A stretch of 64,000 bases of DNA from contig NC_086178.1 of assembly GCF_023053635.1 (NCBI RefSeq), positions 45,654,726 to 45,718,725 on the forward strand, given 5' to 3'. The translations under genes were made by a program, and so were the position numbers. The DNA comes from Elgaria multicarinata webbii (Eukaryota > Chordata > Lepidosauria > Squamata > Anguidae). Shown piece after piece: positions 1 through 10,442 of the stretch. The stretch's first letter is position 1. Each line of letters begins with the position of its first letter. Below the pieces are notes generated by a model. The model saw nothing but the letters and a program-made list of their open reading frames with translations, ran no database searches and was not told where the DNA came from.

Positions 1-61
1 AAACCACGATGATTTCTTTTAATTGAAATGGTGTTTTAAAAGCCCCAAAGTGGTTCAATAA

Positions 62-640
62 ATGGATTTATTTATTACATTTTATGTCACCCATCCCCCA
101 AGATACGCAGGGCAGCTCGCATGGATAGTTGAAGAGAAAATGACTGGACCACATATTATTATTATTATTATTATTATTAGTAGTAGTAGTAGTAGTATCC
201 TGCCATTTGCCCAATACTGGAACTCAAGGCGGCCTTACAAAATTTAAAACATATACATTTTAAAACCTATGAATAGAAATATACAAAAGTTTAAAATATA
301 TTCCAATATTAAAACATTTAAAATACATGACAATTTTAAAAGTCCTTAGCACAGATGGAGGCCCGGATTAATCACCAAAGGCCTGCTGGAACAAAAAAGG
401 TTGTCTGCCTCTGAAAGCACATCAAAGAGGGAGCCAGTCTAGCTTCCCTGGGAAGAGAGTTCCAGAGCACTGGGGCTGCCACCGAGAAGGCCCTCTCCCG
501 TGTTTCCACCAGTCATGCCTGTGATGGTGGTGGGACTGAAAGAAGGGCTTCCCCCAGAAGATCTCAAAGCGCAGGCAGGCTCATAAGGGAGCTTTATGGA
601 AGAGCAGGGATTTGAAGTTTTGTGTCCCTAATCCTAGCAC
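62..640 (-). mobile_element. L2-like LINE 3' fragment, antisense
   Basis: Starts with the inverted A/T-rich tail (TTTATTTATTACATTTTAT) and continues into the antisense of an L2-like C-terminal region. The recognisable part is the GAGAAGGCCCTCTCCCGTG block near 484-503, which on the minus strand reads as the end of the reverse-transcriptase ORF. An ATT/AGT microsatellite lies at about 153-197. The family name is from motif memory. Confidence 0.7.
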
Positions 641-1080
641 ATCACTTGCTCCAGCATAGCGCACTGGCTTTCCATTCAGTTTCAGTAACACTCTGGTCAG
701 CAACTAATTTGTAACAGTCCTGTGCTATGTCTTGTGCATGAGGGTTCATAAGGAGAATATTCTGACAGGGCATCCATTACTTCTCACATCAGAAAAGAAG
801 AGAATCTTGCCCTGCATGAGAAAAAGCAGCTGAGATACTAGCAGAAAGACCTTGGTATATGTAGATGGAGGAGGCAGATGAGCTTGAAATGGAATGACAG
901 ACCACCACTGCGTATCTTCATTCTAGCAGGCATTTTTCAGCCAAACCCAAGACTTAGGAGAGAATTGTGTGGAGTGGCTAGGAAGATTTTCAGTGTCACA
1001 TGAAGTTGATGAATGTTGAAGATAAGTGATCTGGGTCTGGGCCTGAGAAGGATGGATGACTACTTGACCATGGATGGAAA
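641..1080. other. Unassigned intergenic DNA
   Basis: I see no open frame, RNA gene or recognisable repeat boundary here. It is duplicated as part of the 6.1-kb unit. Confidence 0.5.
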
Positions 1081-1306
1081 GGACAGTTGCTCAGTGGTAG
1101 AGCAACACATGTGTTGTATGCAGAAGGTTCCAGGTTCAGCCCCTGACATCTTCAGGTAGGGCTGTGGAAGATCCCTGCTTGAAATCCTATAGAGCAGGGA
1201 TGGGTAAGTTGCCCACCTCTGCTTGTAGAGCCATTGCTGGTCAATGTAGACAATACTGAGCTAGATGGTTCTGGTGGTCTGACTCATTATAAGGCAGCTT
1301 CCTATG
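1081..1306 (+). mobile_element. tRNA-derived SINE with CR1-type tail
   Basis: An A-box-like GCTCAGTGGTAGAG lies near 1089-1102 and a B-box-like CAGGTTCAGCCCC near 1131-1144, spaced as in a tRNA-Ala-like pol III promoter. The 3' part (GAGCTAGATGG ... GGTCTGACTC ... GGCAGCTTCCTATG) parallels the 3' end of the CR1 LINEs in this window (GACTAGATGG ... GGTCTGATCC ... TGGCTCTTCTTATG), suggesting mobilisation by CR1. About 35 bp of extra sequence sits between two TAGAGC hexamers at about 1191-1232. Confidence 0.75.
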
Positions 1307-1578
1307 AAAGCATACAGCTGCCAAAATGTTGGGATTACTAAGCAATGCTGAGATTGCACAGTATGGACATGGACATACCAGTAATCTGTAGCATGCCTTC
1401 TATATATCTTCCAAAGAGATATAGCTTCCTCTGTGGAAGATAAACAGAAGATAGTCACTTGTGATATTCTCCATATCACCCCATGGGTGAGAATTCAAAG
1501 ATGTACATAAAGGTACTTTTGAAAGTTCTTTCAGGTTCAGCTGAGAATTTTCCTAAATACCTCAGCTTTACCTGACCT

Positions 1579-1732
1579 GGGGGGGGGGGGAATCTACACT
1601 ACTGCTTTTAAAGCACTTTGAAAACATTTTGAAAACTGTATATGCAGTGTGTCCTGGGCCCCAACAGTTGTCAAAACTGTTATAAAGCGCTTTAGAGTGC
1701 TTTAAAGCAGTAGTGTAGATTCCCCCCCCCCC
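1579..1732. mobile_element. Palindromic MITE-like element (TCTACAC family)
   Basis: The left end is a G run plus AATCTACACTACTGCTTT. The right end is the complement, AAAGCAGTAGTGTAGATT plus a C run. The core contains GGGCCCCAACAGTTGTCA. The same core and ends occur at 29779-29930 and 52373-52720, so it is a repeat family. No clear target duplication was found, so the superfamily is unassigned. Confidence 0.7.
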
Positions 1733-2439
1733 AGTCTGCCTCCACTCTCTCCTAACATTTCATAGCTTAATCTTGCTACTTATGTGCCAGTTCTTGGCTT
1801 CTCCCTCATCCCTGGATTTTCTGGGTGTGGGCTATGTGTGATCTCATGCCAATACCTATTACAGATCCCATGAAAAGTGCTTCACCCATTTTGTAGGAGT
1901 GGAGAGGGCACAGAGTGAGGTAGGTTATAGGAAATTGATGGTGCCTGATGCAACTCTGACTACAATCATGAAACCCCCCTCACCCAAAAAAGAATGTGTA
2001 ACAACAAGCAAAAAGATTTGGAAGACTAGAAGAGATCTTGATTGTCAATGCAGGGTGGAATAACTAAATTCACCCTCTGGGAGGCACAAAAGTACATGTT
2101 GTGTCCTGGGAACTGACTGACTGATCCTATGAGCTACATAGACAGTGTGGCAATTTGTAAAACCCGGTTCTCTTAAGTGTTTTCTCATATTGCCAGATAG
2201 GAAATGTGAATGCAAACAGAGATTTTAATGTTGTGCCACATTTCCAGAATAGTCCTTTGATCCAATGTTCCCAATTGTCATGGCTCATGGATTAAGCAAT
2301 CTGTATTGAGATGTTCCATTTAGCCAAGACTTGTTTGAAAATAATTTATAGTGATATAAAATACTTGATTGTGGAAGAGGGAGCCAACCTGGCATGGATT
2401 GAGACATGGATGGGCGAATTGGAAGTTGTTTTCAGGAAG
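1733..2439. other. Unassigned intergenic DNA
   Basis: No gene, RNA or recognisable repeat seen. Part of the duplicated unit. Confidence 0.5.
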
Positions 2440-2562
2440 TGCCGGAAGCAGCTTAGTGATGGCGCCAGCCTGATATCCAGGGGCAGAGAGTTCCACAGAG
2501 AAGGGGAAGGTTCTTGAGAGCGTTATGGTGAGGCAAACTGTAGACATCCTTGAAGGATACCA
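2440..2562 (-). mobile_element. Possible L2-like fragment, antisense
   Basis: Contains a CAGAGAGTTCCACAGAGAA block that resembles the equivalent antisense block of the L2-like fragments at 62-640 and 45508-45912. It directly abuts the CR1 3' end. Weak call. Confidence 0.35.
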
Positions 2563-3515
2563 GTAAGAACATAAGAGCCATGCTGGATCAGAACAAGGGT
2601 CCATCTAGTCCAGCACTCTGTTCACTCAGGGACCAACCAGCCATCAGCCAGGGATGAACAAGCAGGACATGGTACAACAGCACCCTCCCACCCATGTTCC
2701 CCAGCAACTGGTGCTCACAGGCTTATTGACTCAAATACTGGAGATAGGACACAACCATCAGGGCTAGTAGCCATTGATAGCCTTTGCCTCCAGGAATTTA
2801 TCCAACCCTCTTTTGAAGCTATCCAGATTGGTGGCCATCACCACATCCTGTGGCAGTGAGTTCCATAATTTAACTATGCACTGTGTGAAGAAGTGCTTCC
2901 TTTTATTTGTCCTGGATCTCCCACCAATCAGTTTCATGGGATGACCCCTGGTTCTAGTATTTTGAGAGAGGGAGAAAAATGTCTCCCTGTCCACATTCTC
3001 CATACCATGCATAATTTTGTACACCTCTATCATGTCTCCCCTTAGTCTCCTTTTTTCCAAGCTAAACAATCCCAGTTGATGTAACCTTCCCTTGTAGGGG
3101 AGATGCTCCAGCCCCTTAATCAATTCTGCACTTTTCCCAGCTCTATAATATCCTTTTTTAGGTGTGGTGTCCAGAACTGTAGACAATATTCTAAGTGTGG
3201 TCACACCATCGTTTTGTATAAGGGCAGTATGATACTGGCCGTTTTATTCTCTATTCCTTTTCTTATAATGCCTAACATGGAGTTAGCTTTCTTTACAGCG
3301 GCCGCACACTGGGTGGACATTTTCATCAAGCTGTCCACCACAATCTCAAGATCTCTTTCTTGTTTGGTCACTGCCAGCTCAGATCCCATTAGGTTATACT
3401 TGGGGTTTTTTGCCCCAGTGTGCATCACCTTACACTTGCTTTGATTGAACCGCATCTGCCATTTGGATGCCCACTCTCCCAGCTTGGAATGATCTTGTGC
3501 CATTCAGCTCTGGTT
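2563..3515 (-). mobile_element. CR1-like LINE, 3' end of reverse-transcriptase ORF
   Basis: On the minus strand the frame at 3503-3201 contains WASKWQMRFNQSKCKVMHTG and MSTQCAAAVKKANSMLGIIR. The frame at 3204-2764 contains GLFSLEKRRLRGDMIEVYK, TRTRGH and KLWNSLPQDVV, the hallmark C-terminus of CR1 reverse transcriptases. The two blocks are in different frames, so the copy is frameshifted and dead. It is heavily 5'-truncated, keeping roughly the last 240 codons plus the 3' UTR. The 3' terminus, near 2563-2590 on the + strand, is the CR1 TGGCTCTTATGTTCTTA type. Confidence 0.92.
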
Positions 3516-3584
3516 TCAGTTTTGATCCTTGCATTAATAATAACTCAGAATAGGGTTATTGCAATGAGTTTTATGTAGGGCTGC

Positions 3585-3770
3585 CCTTAAGTTTGGTTTA
3601 GAAGCTGCAGTTAGTGCAGAATTCTGCAGCCAGGTTGGTAATGGAAGTGGCTTATCACCAGCATATTACACCTGTGTCAGGGAAACTGTCCTGGCTGCCT
3701 ATATTCTACCGAGCAGGTTTAAGATTCCGGGACTTGTTTACATAGCCCTAAATAACTGAGGACCAGGGGG
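3585..3770 (+). mobile_element. L2-like LINE C-terminal fragment, sense
   Basis: One frame reads KLQLVQNSAARLV ... HITPV ... LSWLPIFYRAGLRFRDL, matching the conserved end of L2-clade ORFs (QLVQNAAAR ... WLPV..R..FK). It is interrupted by the GC-rich palindrome that follows. The tail probably resumes at 4496-4615. Confidence 0.75.
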
Positions 3771-4190
3771 GAATCTACACACAGTCTTCGGGGCGCCTGG
3801 AGTGCGGCTGCAGTGTGCCCCGAAATCGATGCTGTAGACAGTACCTTAAGCGTTCCAAGAAGAGGAGGAGGAGGAGGAGGCGGCCCCGCATCGCCCCTCG
3901 CGGGGACGGGGTGAAGAGTTGCCGGGCCCAGCGGCTTCGCCGGGGAATCGGCTGTGTCCTTGGCACCGCCCACCTGCCCGCCGGCCTCCTGTAGCCGGCG
4001 AAAGAGCCACCCGGGTCATAGAGCTCGGCGGAAGAAGCCGCCGGCGGCTTCTTCCGCCGAGCTCTCCCACCCGGGTGGGCCCGGGTGGCTCTTTCGCTGG
4101 CAACAGGAGGCCGGCGGGCAGGTGGGCGGCGCCAAGGACGCAGCTGATTCCCCGGCGAAGCCGCCGGGCCCGGCAAGTGTTGCCCCTTTG
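3766..4190. repeat. GC-rich palindrome (foldback), perfect 44-bp core
   Basis: Positions 4021-4064 form a perfect 44-bp palindrome. It is nested in longer inverted arms, about 3917-4020 and 4065-4178, which share GCCGGGCCC, GGCTTCGCCGGGGAATC and AGGAGGCCGGCGGGCAG in opposite orientation. The left edge (GGGGGGAATCTACAC) resembles the end of the TCTACAC MITE family. The block is about 70% G+C in AT-rich surroundings, so it is an intrusive element, sitting inside an L2 fragment. The open frames here are low-complexity shadows. Confidence 0.85.
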
Positions 4191-4195
4191 GGTTA

Positions 4196-4495
4196 TGTTA
4201 GAAAAATAGTTAAATTATACAGAAGTTAAAATGATAAAAAAAAATCAAAATTATACAAAAAAGAAAGAATATCTAGAGATCTAGGCATACATGAGAGAGG
4301 GGGAACTAGAAAGATAAATATTAAATTATGTACACAGTGTTTTTTTAAAGTATAAAAATCCAGAAAACCAAAATAATCAAAAAGAAAACTACAGTAAACT
4401 TAGCACCTGAGAACTAACACTGGTGTGTTCATGTCTATCATGAGACAGACCAGATGCACAAATATAGCGATAGCCTTATATTAGACCACAACACA
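4196..4495. other. AT-rich unassigned spacer
   Basis: A/T-rich DNA between the palindrome and the L2 tail. No feature recognised. Confidence 0.5.
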
Positions 4496-4615
4496 GTGAT
4501 CTTTACTTATACGTGTTTTACACTTAGTATGTTTTAAGTTTGTTGTAAGTTGTCTTGAGTCTTCTTTGAGAAAGGCATCTAATAAATTAACAATAATAGT
4601 AGTAATAATAATAAG
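4496..4615 (+). mobile_element. L2-like LINE 3' tail, sense
   Basis: GTTGTAAGTTGTCTTGAGTC followed by GAGAAAGGCATCTAATAAAT and an ATA/AGT-rich tail matches the L2 3' end. Probably the distal part of the element broken at 3770. Confidence 0.6.
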
Positions 4616-5852
4616 GCCACAGCAACATCTTCACTATTAGGTTAGGTTAGTGTGTTTTATTTAGTCTTGTTAGATAAATCAGGTTTGCAGTGAGGCCCTT
4701 TCTGCACTTTCAGCATTGTTCCAGAGTGAGCACCTCTACCAGTTAAAACTGCCAGGGCTTGGTGCCAGGCAATGACAGGGTTAAATCATAGAGAGGCTGG
4801 CTGGCTGGCTGGCTGGCTACAGGCAGGTGGTAGGTCTCTATCTGCACAGCACAAGGCTCATTCTGTCTGAATGCATAAAATCATTTGAAGCGGTAAACAC
4901 ACCCGTAAATCAGGATTTTAAATAAAGACAGGCAGGCACACAACTCGTCTAGGCGGATCTGCGGGTAGTATGTTTACACAAAGAGAAATGGGCTCTTTGC
5001 AGCACTGAAAAGATTTCAGAGGAAAGCAGGAAGAGTCAAGTTTTTGAGCCAGGCAGGTTTGAGCTGAAGAGCTCCAATAGCATCTGGTCAAAACTAGGCA
5101 CAAAGTCACTAAAATAATAAGGGCTCCGAATGGGAAATTGGAGCATGCTGTTCATGATTGATAAATGTCCAGCAGCACTACATTAGTTGTCCTTAGGTAC
5201 ATATGAAACTGCATGGTGCTGATTGAGCTGAGACATTGGACCTAGTGGCTGGCCCTACCATTAGGCAGAGTGAAGCAGCTGCCTCAGGCAGCAGATTTTG
5301 GGTGTCATGAAATGGCAGCAAATTCTTGCGTTGTTATCATTGTATTTTTATTGCCAGGCAGGAGGAGAGTTGTTTGTAGAGTTTTCTGACTCATGTGCTA
5401 AAATGACCTGGCTAGCTTGATGTACTAGGCACCTTGACTTGGATAGGTAGGTAGAGACTGGCATTTGCTGCTCTGCCTGAGGTAGAGCAAGGCCTTGATT
5501 TACCAAGTTGGCTCAATGCTCTCTATTTTGGCTGGTGTGGCAGCTGTCTGTGCCATGGATGGGGATATTTCTCACCCCTTCTGCTTGAGGTCCTATTGGT
5601 ACGAGATGCCAGGAATTAAACTTTCTACCTTCAGGTTGTTTGCACTGCTGATGAACTACAGCTCCTCATCATATTCGTAGAACTTCGGGTGGTTAATGCC
5701 AACACTTCCTTACACAGCTTTACGATATAACCCATTCTGCCAATGTTACCTTTTTACAGAGAATGCATTTATTTTGAAATCATACCGCCTCACAATACCC
5801 TTCTTCGCAAACAACCAGAGCACTTTATAACTGTAAACACAATCCTTGTTTA
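4616..5852. other. Intergenic DNA with (GGCT)n and minor repeats
   Basis: A short (GGCT)n tract lies at 4795-4818. Near 5263-5310 a GGCCCTACCATTAGGCAGAG block shares sequence with the hairpin at 20041-20096, so it is a dispersed repeat. Nothing else recognised. Confidence 0.5.
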
Positions 5853-5948
5853 ACACTGCAATCCTAAACATGCTTAAGCACCATTAAACATAGTGGGTTT
5901 TACTTCTGAGTAAGCCACAGAAAGCAGATTTAAAAAAAAAAAAAAAAA
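5853..5948. repeat. Dispersed GCAATCCTAAAC / TTCTGAGTAAG repeat plus A17
   Basis: Contains GCAATCCTAAACATGCTTAA and TTACTTCTGAGTAAG, the two ends of a small palindromic repeat seen in pieces at 17715-17973, 38229-38325 and 51843-51910. A run of 17 A follows at about 5932-5948. Confidence 0.5.
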
Positions 5949-6113
5949 GATGAATGCAATAGCTTCAACACAAAAAGGAACTTAGGCTGAGAAATATTAA
6001 CTTATCCAAAGCCATCCACTGAAGGCCATTCACAGAAAGGTCTTGTACAGAAGCACTTTCCAAGCAGAGATGTCCTGTATTTCTATTTAAATTAAAATCA
6101 TTATTTTTAAATG

Positions 6114-6275
6114 TTTTTTCAATTTTTTGGAAAAAAACAATAAAGGCTTCAGGAAAAAATGCAAAAAATCATTCCCCCCCCCCCCCCGCAAATTTTACAG
6201 GTCTTCTTTCCTGGGGCCTTCACATCAGTTCACAAGCTAAGGCTGCACATTTCAATGAATACATTGAGAGTTACA
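6114..6275 (+). repeat. 162-bp segment shared with 21219-21377, at the duplication junction
   Basis: Follows directly on the end of duplication copy 1, after one unmatched base at 6113. It is the same sequence and orientation as 21219-21377. The only differences seen are homopolymer lengths (A7 against A6, C14 against C12). Homology stops at TTACA on both sides. It marks either a templated insertion or the far side of a 6.4-kb deletion. Confidence 0.93.
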
Positions 6276-7915
6276 GCTACGCTTGCATGTGAAAGTGACC
6301 AGCACTTGACGTGCTAATGAAACGGAGGTGGAAATCGTGGATGCATACCAGGAAAAAAAGTAGGTGTGATGGAGCTCTTTCCCCATCTTTAAATCATTCC
6401 CATCCTTTCTCCCATCCATGGCTAATAGGAGCTTCGGGGCAGGGTGTGTGTGATTTCCATCGGGTGTGTATCCTCCTTCCTCAGTGTTGCAGCCCCAATT
6501 CAAATTCGGGGGCTTCCACAGGTGCTTTTAATCAAAGCAAAATAAAGTGAAGATCCAATCATGAATCTCCCGTCCCATGTCTAGTTTGGCTCTTGACCTC
6601 TAACTGTTCTAGATGCCTGCACCCTTTTACCATTAGAATCCAAATAGGATGTTTGCATCTATCAAATATGCAAGAGCTTTCACAAGTATGACCTATATTA
6701 TCCTGTGTGGTTATTCATGTAAGGGTCTATGCATTCATAGAAGAGTGTCAAGAATAGCAGTGACTGGTTTAACTGCAGGCTGCTCCTTTTTAAAATTTTC
6801 ATTCATGGTTACTGTAGGAACTTGGTAGACTGCAGAATAACTTCTCATTCAGGCAAAGTATGACATCTGTGCTTGTAATCGAATGGGAATATGCACACGA
6901 ATGCAAATGTGTCTGTGCATTATTCAAGGAAGTACTTTGTGATTTGCTTTCGTCGTCTTCTTGTTGTTGTTGTTACATTGCTCAATGCCAGATTTCAGTG
7001 AAAAGGTGCCTTCCCTTGAAAAGACAAAGCCGCACTTTTCTTTCTGGGTTTTCCCAAAGCATTGGGGCCAGTCTTTCTGCTTTTATTAGCCCCCCTCCTC
7101 TTTTTCAGTATTTGTCCACATTTCACACTGTTTAAAAAGAAAACAACTTTAAACATCTGTTCCTGTACTTTTTAAGATGGAAAGAAAGCGACTGTTGAAA
7201 ATAGGTGGGGGGGGGGGAGGGGATATGGCAGATGTTAGTGAATTCTCTCCAAGGCAGATGTCTGGTTTGGGATTTTTTTTAAAAAAAGTTCCTTTAAGAA
7301 TTCATGGCTACGGCTCCTCTCTGACTTAGGACACGCGACTGCTCAGCAAGTGCAGGGACGTGGGAAAATGCTATTACACAAAGAGCTTATTCAAACAAAC
7401 CTAATAGCTGTGAAGAATCTAATAACCAGCAGGAAAATGGACAGCAAGCCCACAAGTGCGACAGGGGGAGAAAATTAACCCTTTCTGTATTTCCTGTGCA
7501 GAATAAGAGAGAGAGAGAGAGAGAGTTTCCATGTAACACTTGTCGACAAATGTTGTCCACATCTGCATTCTGGCATAACAGCTTTGCAAGAATGGGCTTC
7601 GTATTCCAATCCAGCATTTCCACAGGTTCATAAAAATGGACTGAACAATGTCCAGACTTTTGTAATTTTGCCAAGAGTCCAGATATTTTTAAAAACTAAT
7701 TTGCGCAAAGCTTGTGTCTGTGTCAAGACTCAAAGCCTGCTTTGGCTCTTGAACCGATGGCCCAAGGGACACTGGACAAGCATTTAGCCTGCCTACATCC
7801 ACCATCGGTTCTGGCACAGAAAGGGGTGGGTACTCCAGAGAGAGCAGCCTTATTAGTCAACGAGAACTCCTTGCATTAATATGCCAAAGAAGGTCAGGCC
7901 TAGGACCCTATTAAT
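6276..7915. other. Single-copy spacer between the duplicated blocks
   Basis: Not repeated elsewhere in the window. Under a tandem-duplication model it should also lie upstream of position 1. Holds a G-rich run at about 7204-7220 and (GA)n at 7506-7525. No exon or RNA gene recognised. Confidence 0.5.
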
Positions 7916-8039
7916 CAGGGGTGCGCAATTTATGGCCCTTGAGATGTTTTGGCCTACAACTCCCAGCATCTCTCACCATTGGCTTTGCTGGCTTCGACTG
8001 ATGGGAATTGTAGGTGAAAACATATGTTGCCCAGCCCTC
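7916..8039. mobile_element. hAT-type foldback MITE (CAGGGGTG family)
   Basis: Begins CAGGGGTGCGCAA and ends TTGCCCAGCCCTC as imperfect inverted ends. Internal arms are GATGTTTTGGCCTACAACTC and GGGAATTGTAGGTGAAAACAT. CAG/CTG-type ends fit hAT. No clean target duplication seen here. Same family as 24684-24819 and 40734-40838. Confidence 0.65.
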
Positions 8040-8305
8040 CAATAAAAGCTTCTACATCAGGTATGCTTGCTATTTTGGACAAATAAGAGATCTGCTTTCT
8101 TTGGCTATGGATTGCCCTCACCCTTAAGTACACAGTAGTGAGTTCTGGGGTGTGGTGTGGAGTGGGTGGGACTGAATATGAGAAATGGCCCAATCAGAGG
8201 CCACTGAGATCAAAGAGGAGACTCCAGCCAACTAAGCCCTGATATGAGCATCTTGTGGAATTCTTCCATCCTATTAGGTGCTTAAGAAAAATATCAGTGT
8301 ATACC

Positions 8306-8491
8306 TGCCTTCCCCAAACTGGTGCCTTCCAGATGTTTTGGACTACAACTTTGGCTGTAATCTGCCCAGAGAAATTAGTTACCGGATGGTTTAGAAATCT
8401 ACTAAATAAATAAACTCCCAGCTGTTCTGACCATTGGCCATGGTGACCTGAGCTAAAATTCAAAACCTCTGGAGGACACTGAGAAGGCTGG
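8306..8491. mobile_element. Foldback MITE split by an L2-type tail insertion
   Basis: The left arm (TGCCTTCCCCAAACTGGTG, GATGTTTTGGACTACAACT) ends at 8350 and the right arm resumes at 8412 (AACTCCCAGCTG), running to GAGAAGGCTGG. The insert at 8351-8411 has CTGCCCAGAGA and ends in (AAAT)n, the L2 3' tail type seen at 18740 and 40598. AACT appears on both sides, a possible short target duplication. Confidence 0.6.
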
Positions 8492-8771
8492 TGTATATTA
8501 TAAAATCAAAGAGATGTATGACTTCACAGAGGTGCAAATGTACTAGTCAACTGAACAGTCGTTTCTCATCTTATGTGCTCACTAGTAGTGATGCTGCTGT
8601 TCCAGATCCAATTTCACAAAGCCTTTGGGAGAACCCACTTTAAATGAAGTTGATGTAGCTGGCCTATTTACGGCCTATTTACATGAGATATCATTGCTCG
8701 ATATTCATTTAAACCACGATGATTTCTTTTAATTGAAATGGTGTTTTAAAAGCCCCAAAGTGGTTCAATAA

Positions 8772-9350
8772 ATGGATTTATTTATTACATTTTATGTCAC
8801 CCATCCCCCAAGATACGCAGGGCAGCTCGCATGGATAGTTGAAGAGAAAATGACTGGACCACATATTATTATTATTATTATTAGTAGTAGTAGTAGTAGT
8901 AGTAGTATCCTGCCATTTGCCCAATACTGGAACTCAAGGCGGCCTTACAAAATTTAAAACATATACATTTTAAAACCTATGAATAGAAATATACAAAAGT
9001 TTAAAATATATTCCAATATTAAAACATTTAAAATACATGACAATTTTAAAAGTCCTTAGCACAGATGGAGGCCCGGATTAATCACCAAAGGCCTGCTGGA
9101 ACAAAAAAGGTTGTCTGCCTCTGAAAGCACATCAAAGAGGGAGCCAGTCTAGCTTCCCTGGGAAGAGAGTTCCAGAGCACTGGGGCTGCCACCGAGAAGG
9201 CCCTCTCCCGTGTTTCCACCAGTCATGCCTGTGATGGTGGTGGGACTGAAAGAAGGGCTTCCCCCAGAAGATCTCAAAGCGCAGGCAGGCTCATAAGGGA
9301 GCTTTATGGAAGAGCAGGGATTTGAAGTTTTGTGTCCCTAATCCTAGCAC
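8772..9350 (-). mobile_element. L2-like LINE fragment (copy 2 of 62-640)
   Basis: Counterpart of 62-640 within the duplication. Identical apart from the ATT/AGT boundary. Confidence 0.7.
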
Positions 9351-9790
9351 ATCACTTGCTCCAGCATAGCGCACTGGCTTTCCATTCAGTTTCAGTAACA
9401 CTCTGGTCAGCAACTAATTTGTAACAGTCCTGTGCTATGTCTTGTGCATGAGGGTTCATAAGGAGAATATTCTGACAGGGCATCCATTACTTCTCACATC
9501 AGAAAAGAAGAGAATCTTGCCCTGCATGAGAAAAAGCAGCTGAGATACTAGCAGAAAGACCTTGGTATATGTAGATGGAGGAGGCAGATGAGCTTGAAAT
9601 GGAATGACAGACCACCACTGCGTATCTTCATTCTAGCAGGCATTTTTCAGCCAAACCCAAGACTTAGGAGAGAATTGTGTGGAGTGGCTAGGAAGATTTT
9701 CAGTGTCACATGAAGTTGATGAATGTTGAAGATAAGTGATCTGGGTCTGGGCCTGAGAAGGATGGATGACTACTTGACCATGGATGGAAA

Positions 9791-10016
9791 GGACAGTTGC
9801 TCAGTGGTAGAGCAACACATGTGTTGTATGCAGAAGGTTCCAGGTTCAGCCCCTGACATCTTCAGGTAGGGCTGTGGAAGATCCCTGCTTGAAATCCTAT
9901 AGAGCAGGGATGGGTAAGTTGCCCACCTCTGCTTGTAGAGCCATTGCTGGTCAATGTAGACAATACTGAGCTAGATGGTTCTGGTGGTCTGACTCATTAT
10001 AAGGCAGCTTCCTATG
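9791..10016 (+). mobile_element. tRNA-derived SINE (copy 2 of 1081-1306)
   Basis: Identical counterpart with the same A-box, B-box and CR1-type tail. Confidence 0.75.
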
Positions 10017-10288
10017 AAAGCATACAGCTGCCAAAATGTTGGGATTACTAAGCAATGCTGAGATTGCACAGTATGGACATGGACATACCAGTAATCTGTA
10101 GCATGCCTTCTATATATCTTCCAAAGAGATATAGCTTCCTCTGTGGAAGATAAACAGAAGATAGTCACTTGTGATATTCTCCATATCACCCCATGGGTGA
10201 GAATTCAAAGATGTACATAAAGGTACTTTTGAAAGTTCTTTCAGGTTCAGCTGAGAATTTTCCTAAATACCTCAGCTTTACCTGACCT

Positions 10289-10442
10289 GGGGGGGGGGGA
10301 ATCTACACTACTGCTTTTAAAGCACTTTGAAAACATTTTGAAAACTGTATATGCAGTGTGTCCTGGGCCCCAACAGTTGTCAAAACTGTTATAAAGCGCT
10401 TTAGAGTGCTTTAAAGCAGTAGTGTAGATTCCCCCCCCCCCC
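10289..10442. mobile_element. Palindromic MITE-like element (copy 2 of 1579-1732)
   Basis: Same element. The left G run is one shorter and the right C run one longer than in copy 1. Confidence 0.7.

Larger units (their letters stand above)
1..6112. repeat. Direct duplication, copy 1 (left edge outside the window)
   Basis: The whole stretch recurs in the same orientation at 8711-14822, an offset of 8710 bp. Line-by-line reading shows no substitutions outside simple-sequence tracts. The differences seen are the ATT/AGT boundary near 153-197, a G run (12 against 11) at 1579 and a C run (11 against 12) at 1722, so both copies are exactly 6112 bp long. It contains L2, SINE, CR1 and palindromic elements but no host exon. 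Near-identity means a very recent event or a false duplication in the assembly. Confidence 0.95.

Noticed and set aside
1081-1160. Possible tRNA-Ala gene
   Set aside because: A- and B-box-like motifs are present but the cloverleaf is not preserved, and the sequence continues into a SINE body and CR1-like tail.
2764-3503. Two adjacent minus-strand frames as a possible host gene
   Set aside because: Sequence motifs are those of CR1 reverse transcriptase. The frames are out of register and duplicated with the surrounding DNA.
3719-4229. Pro/Arg/Ala-rich open frames over the GC palindrome
   Set aside because: Near mirror-image peptides on both strands arise from the inverted repeat itself. There is no protein family.
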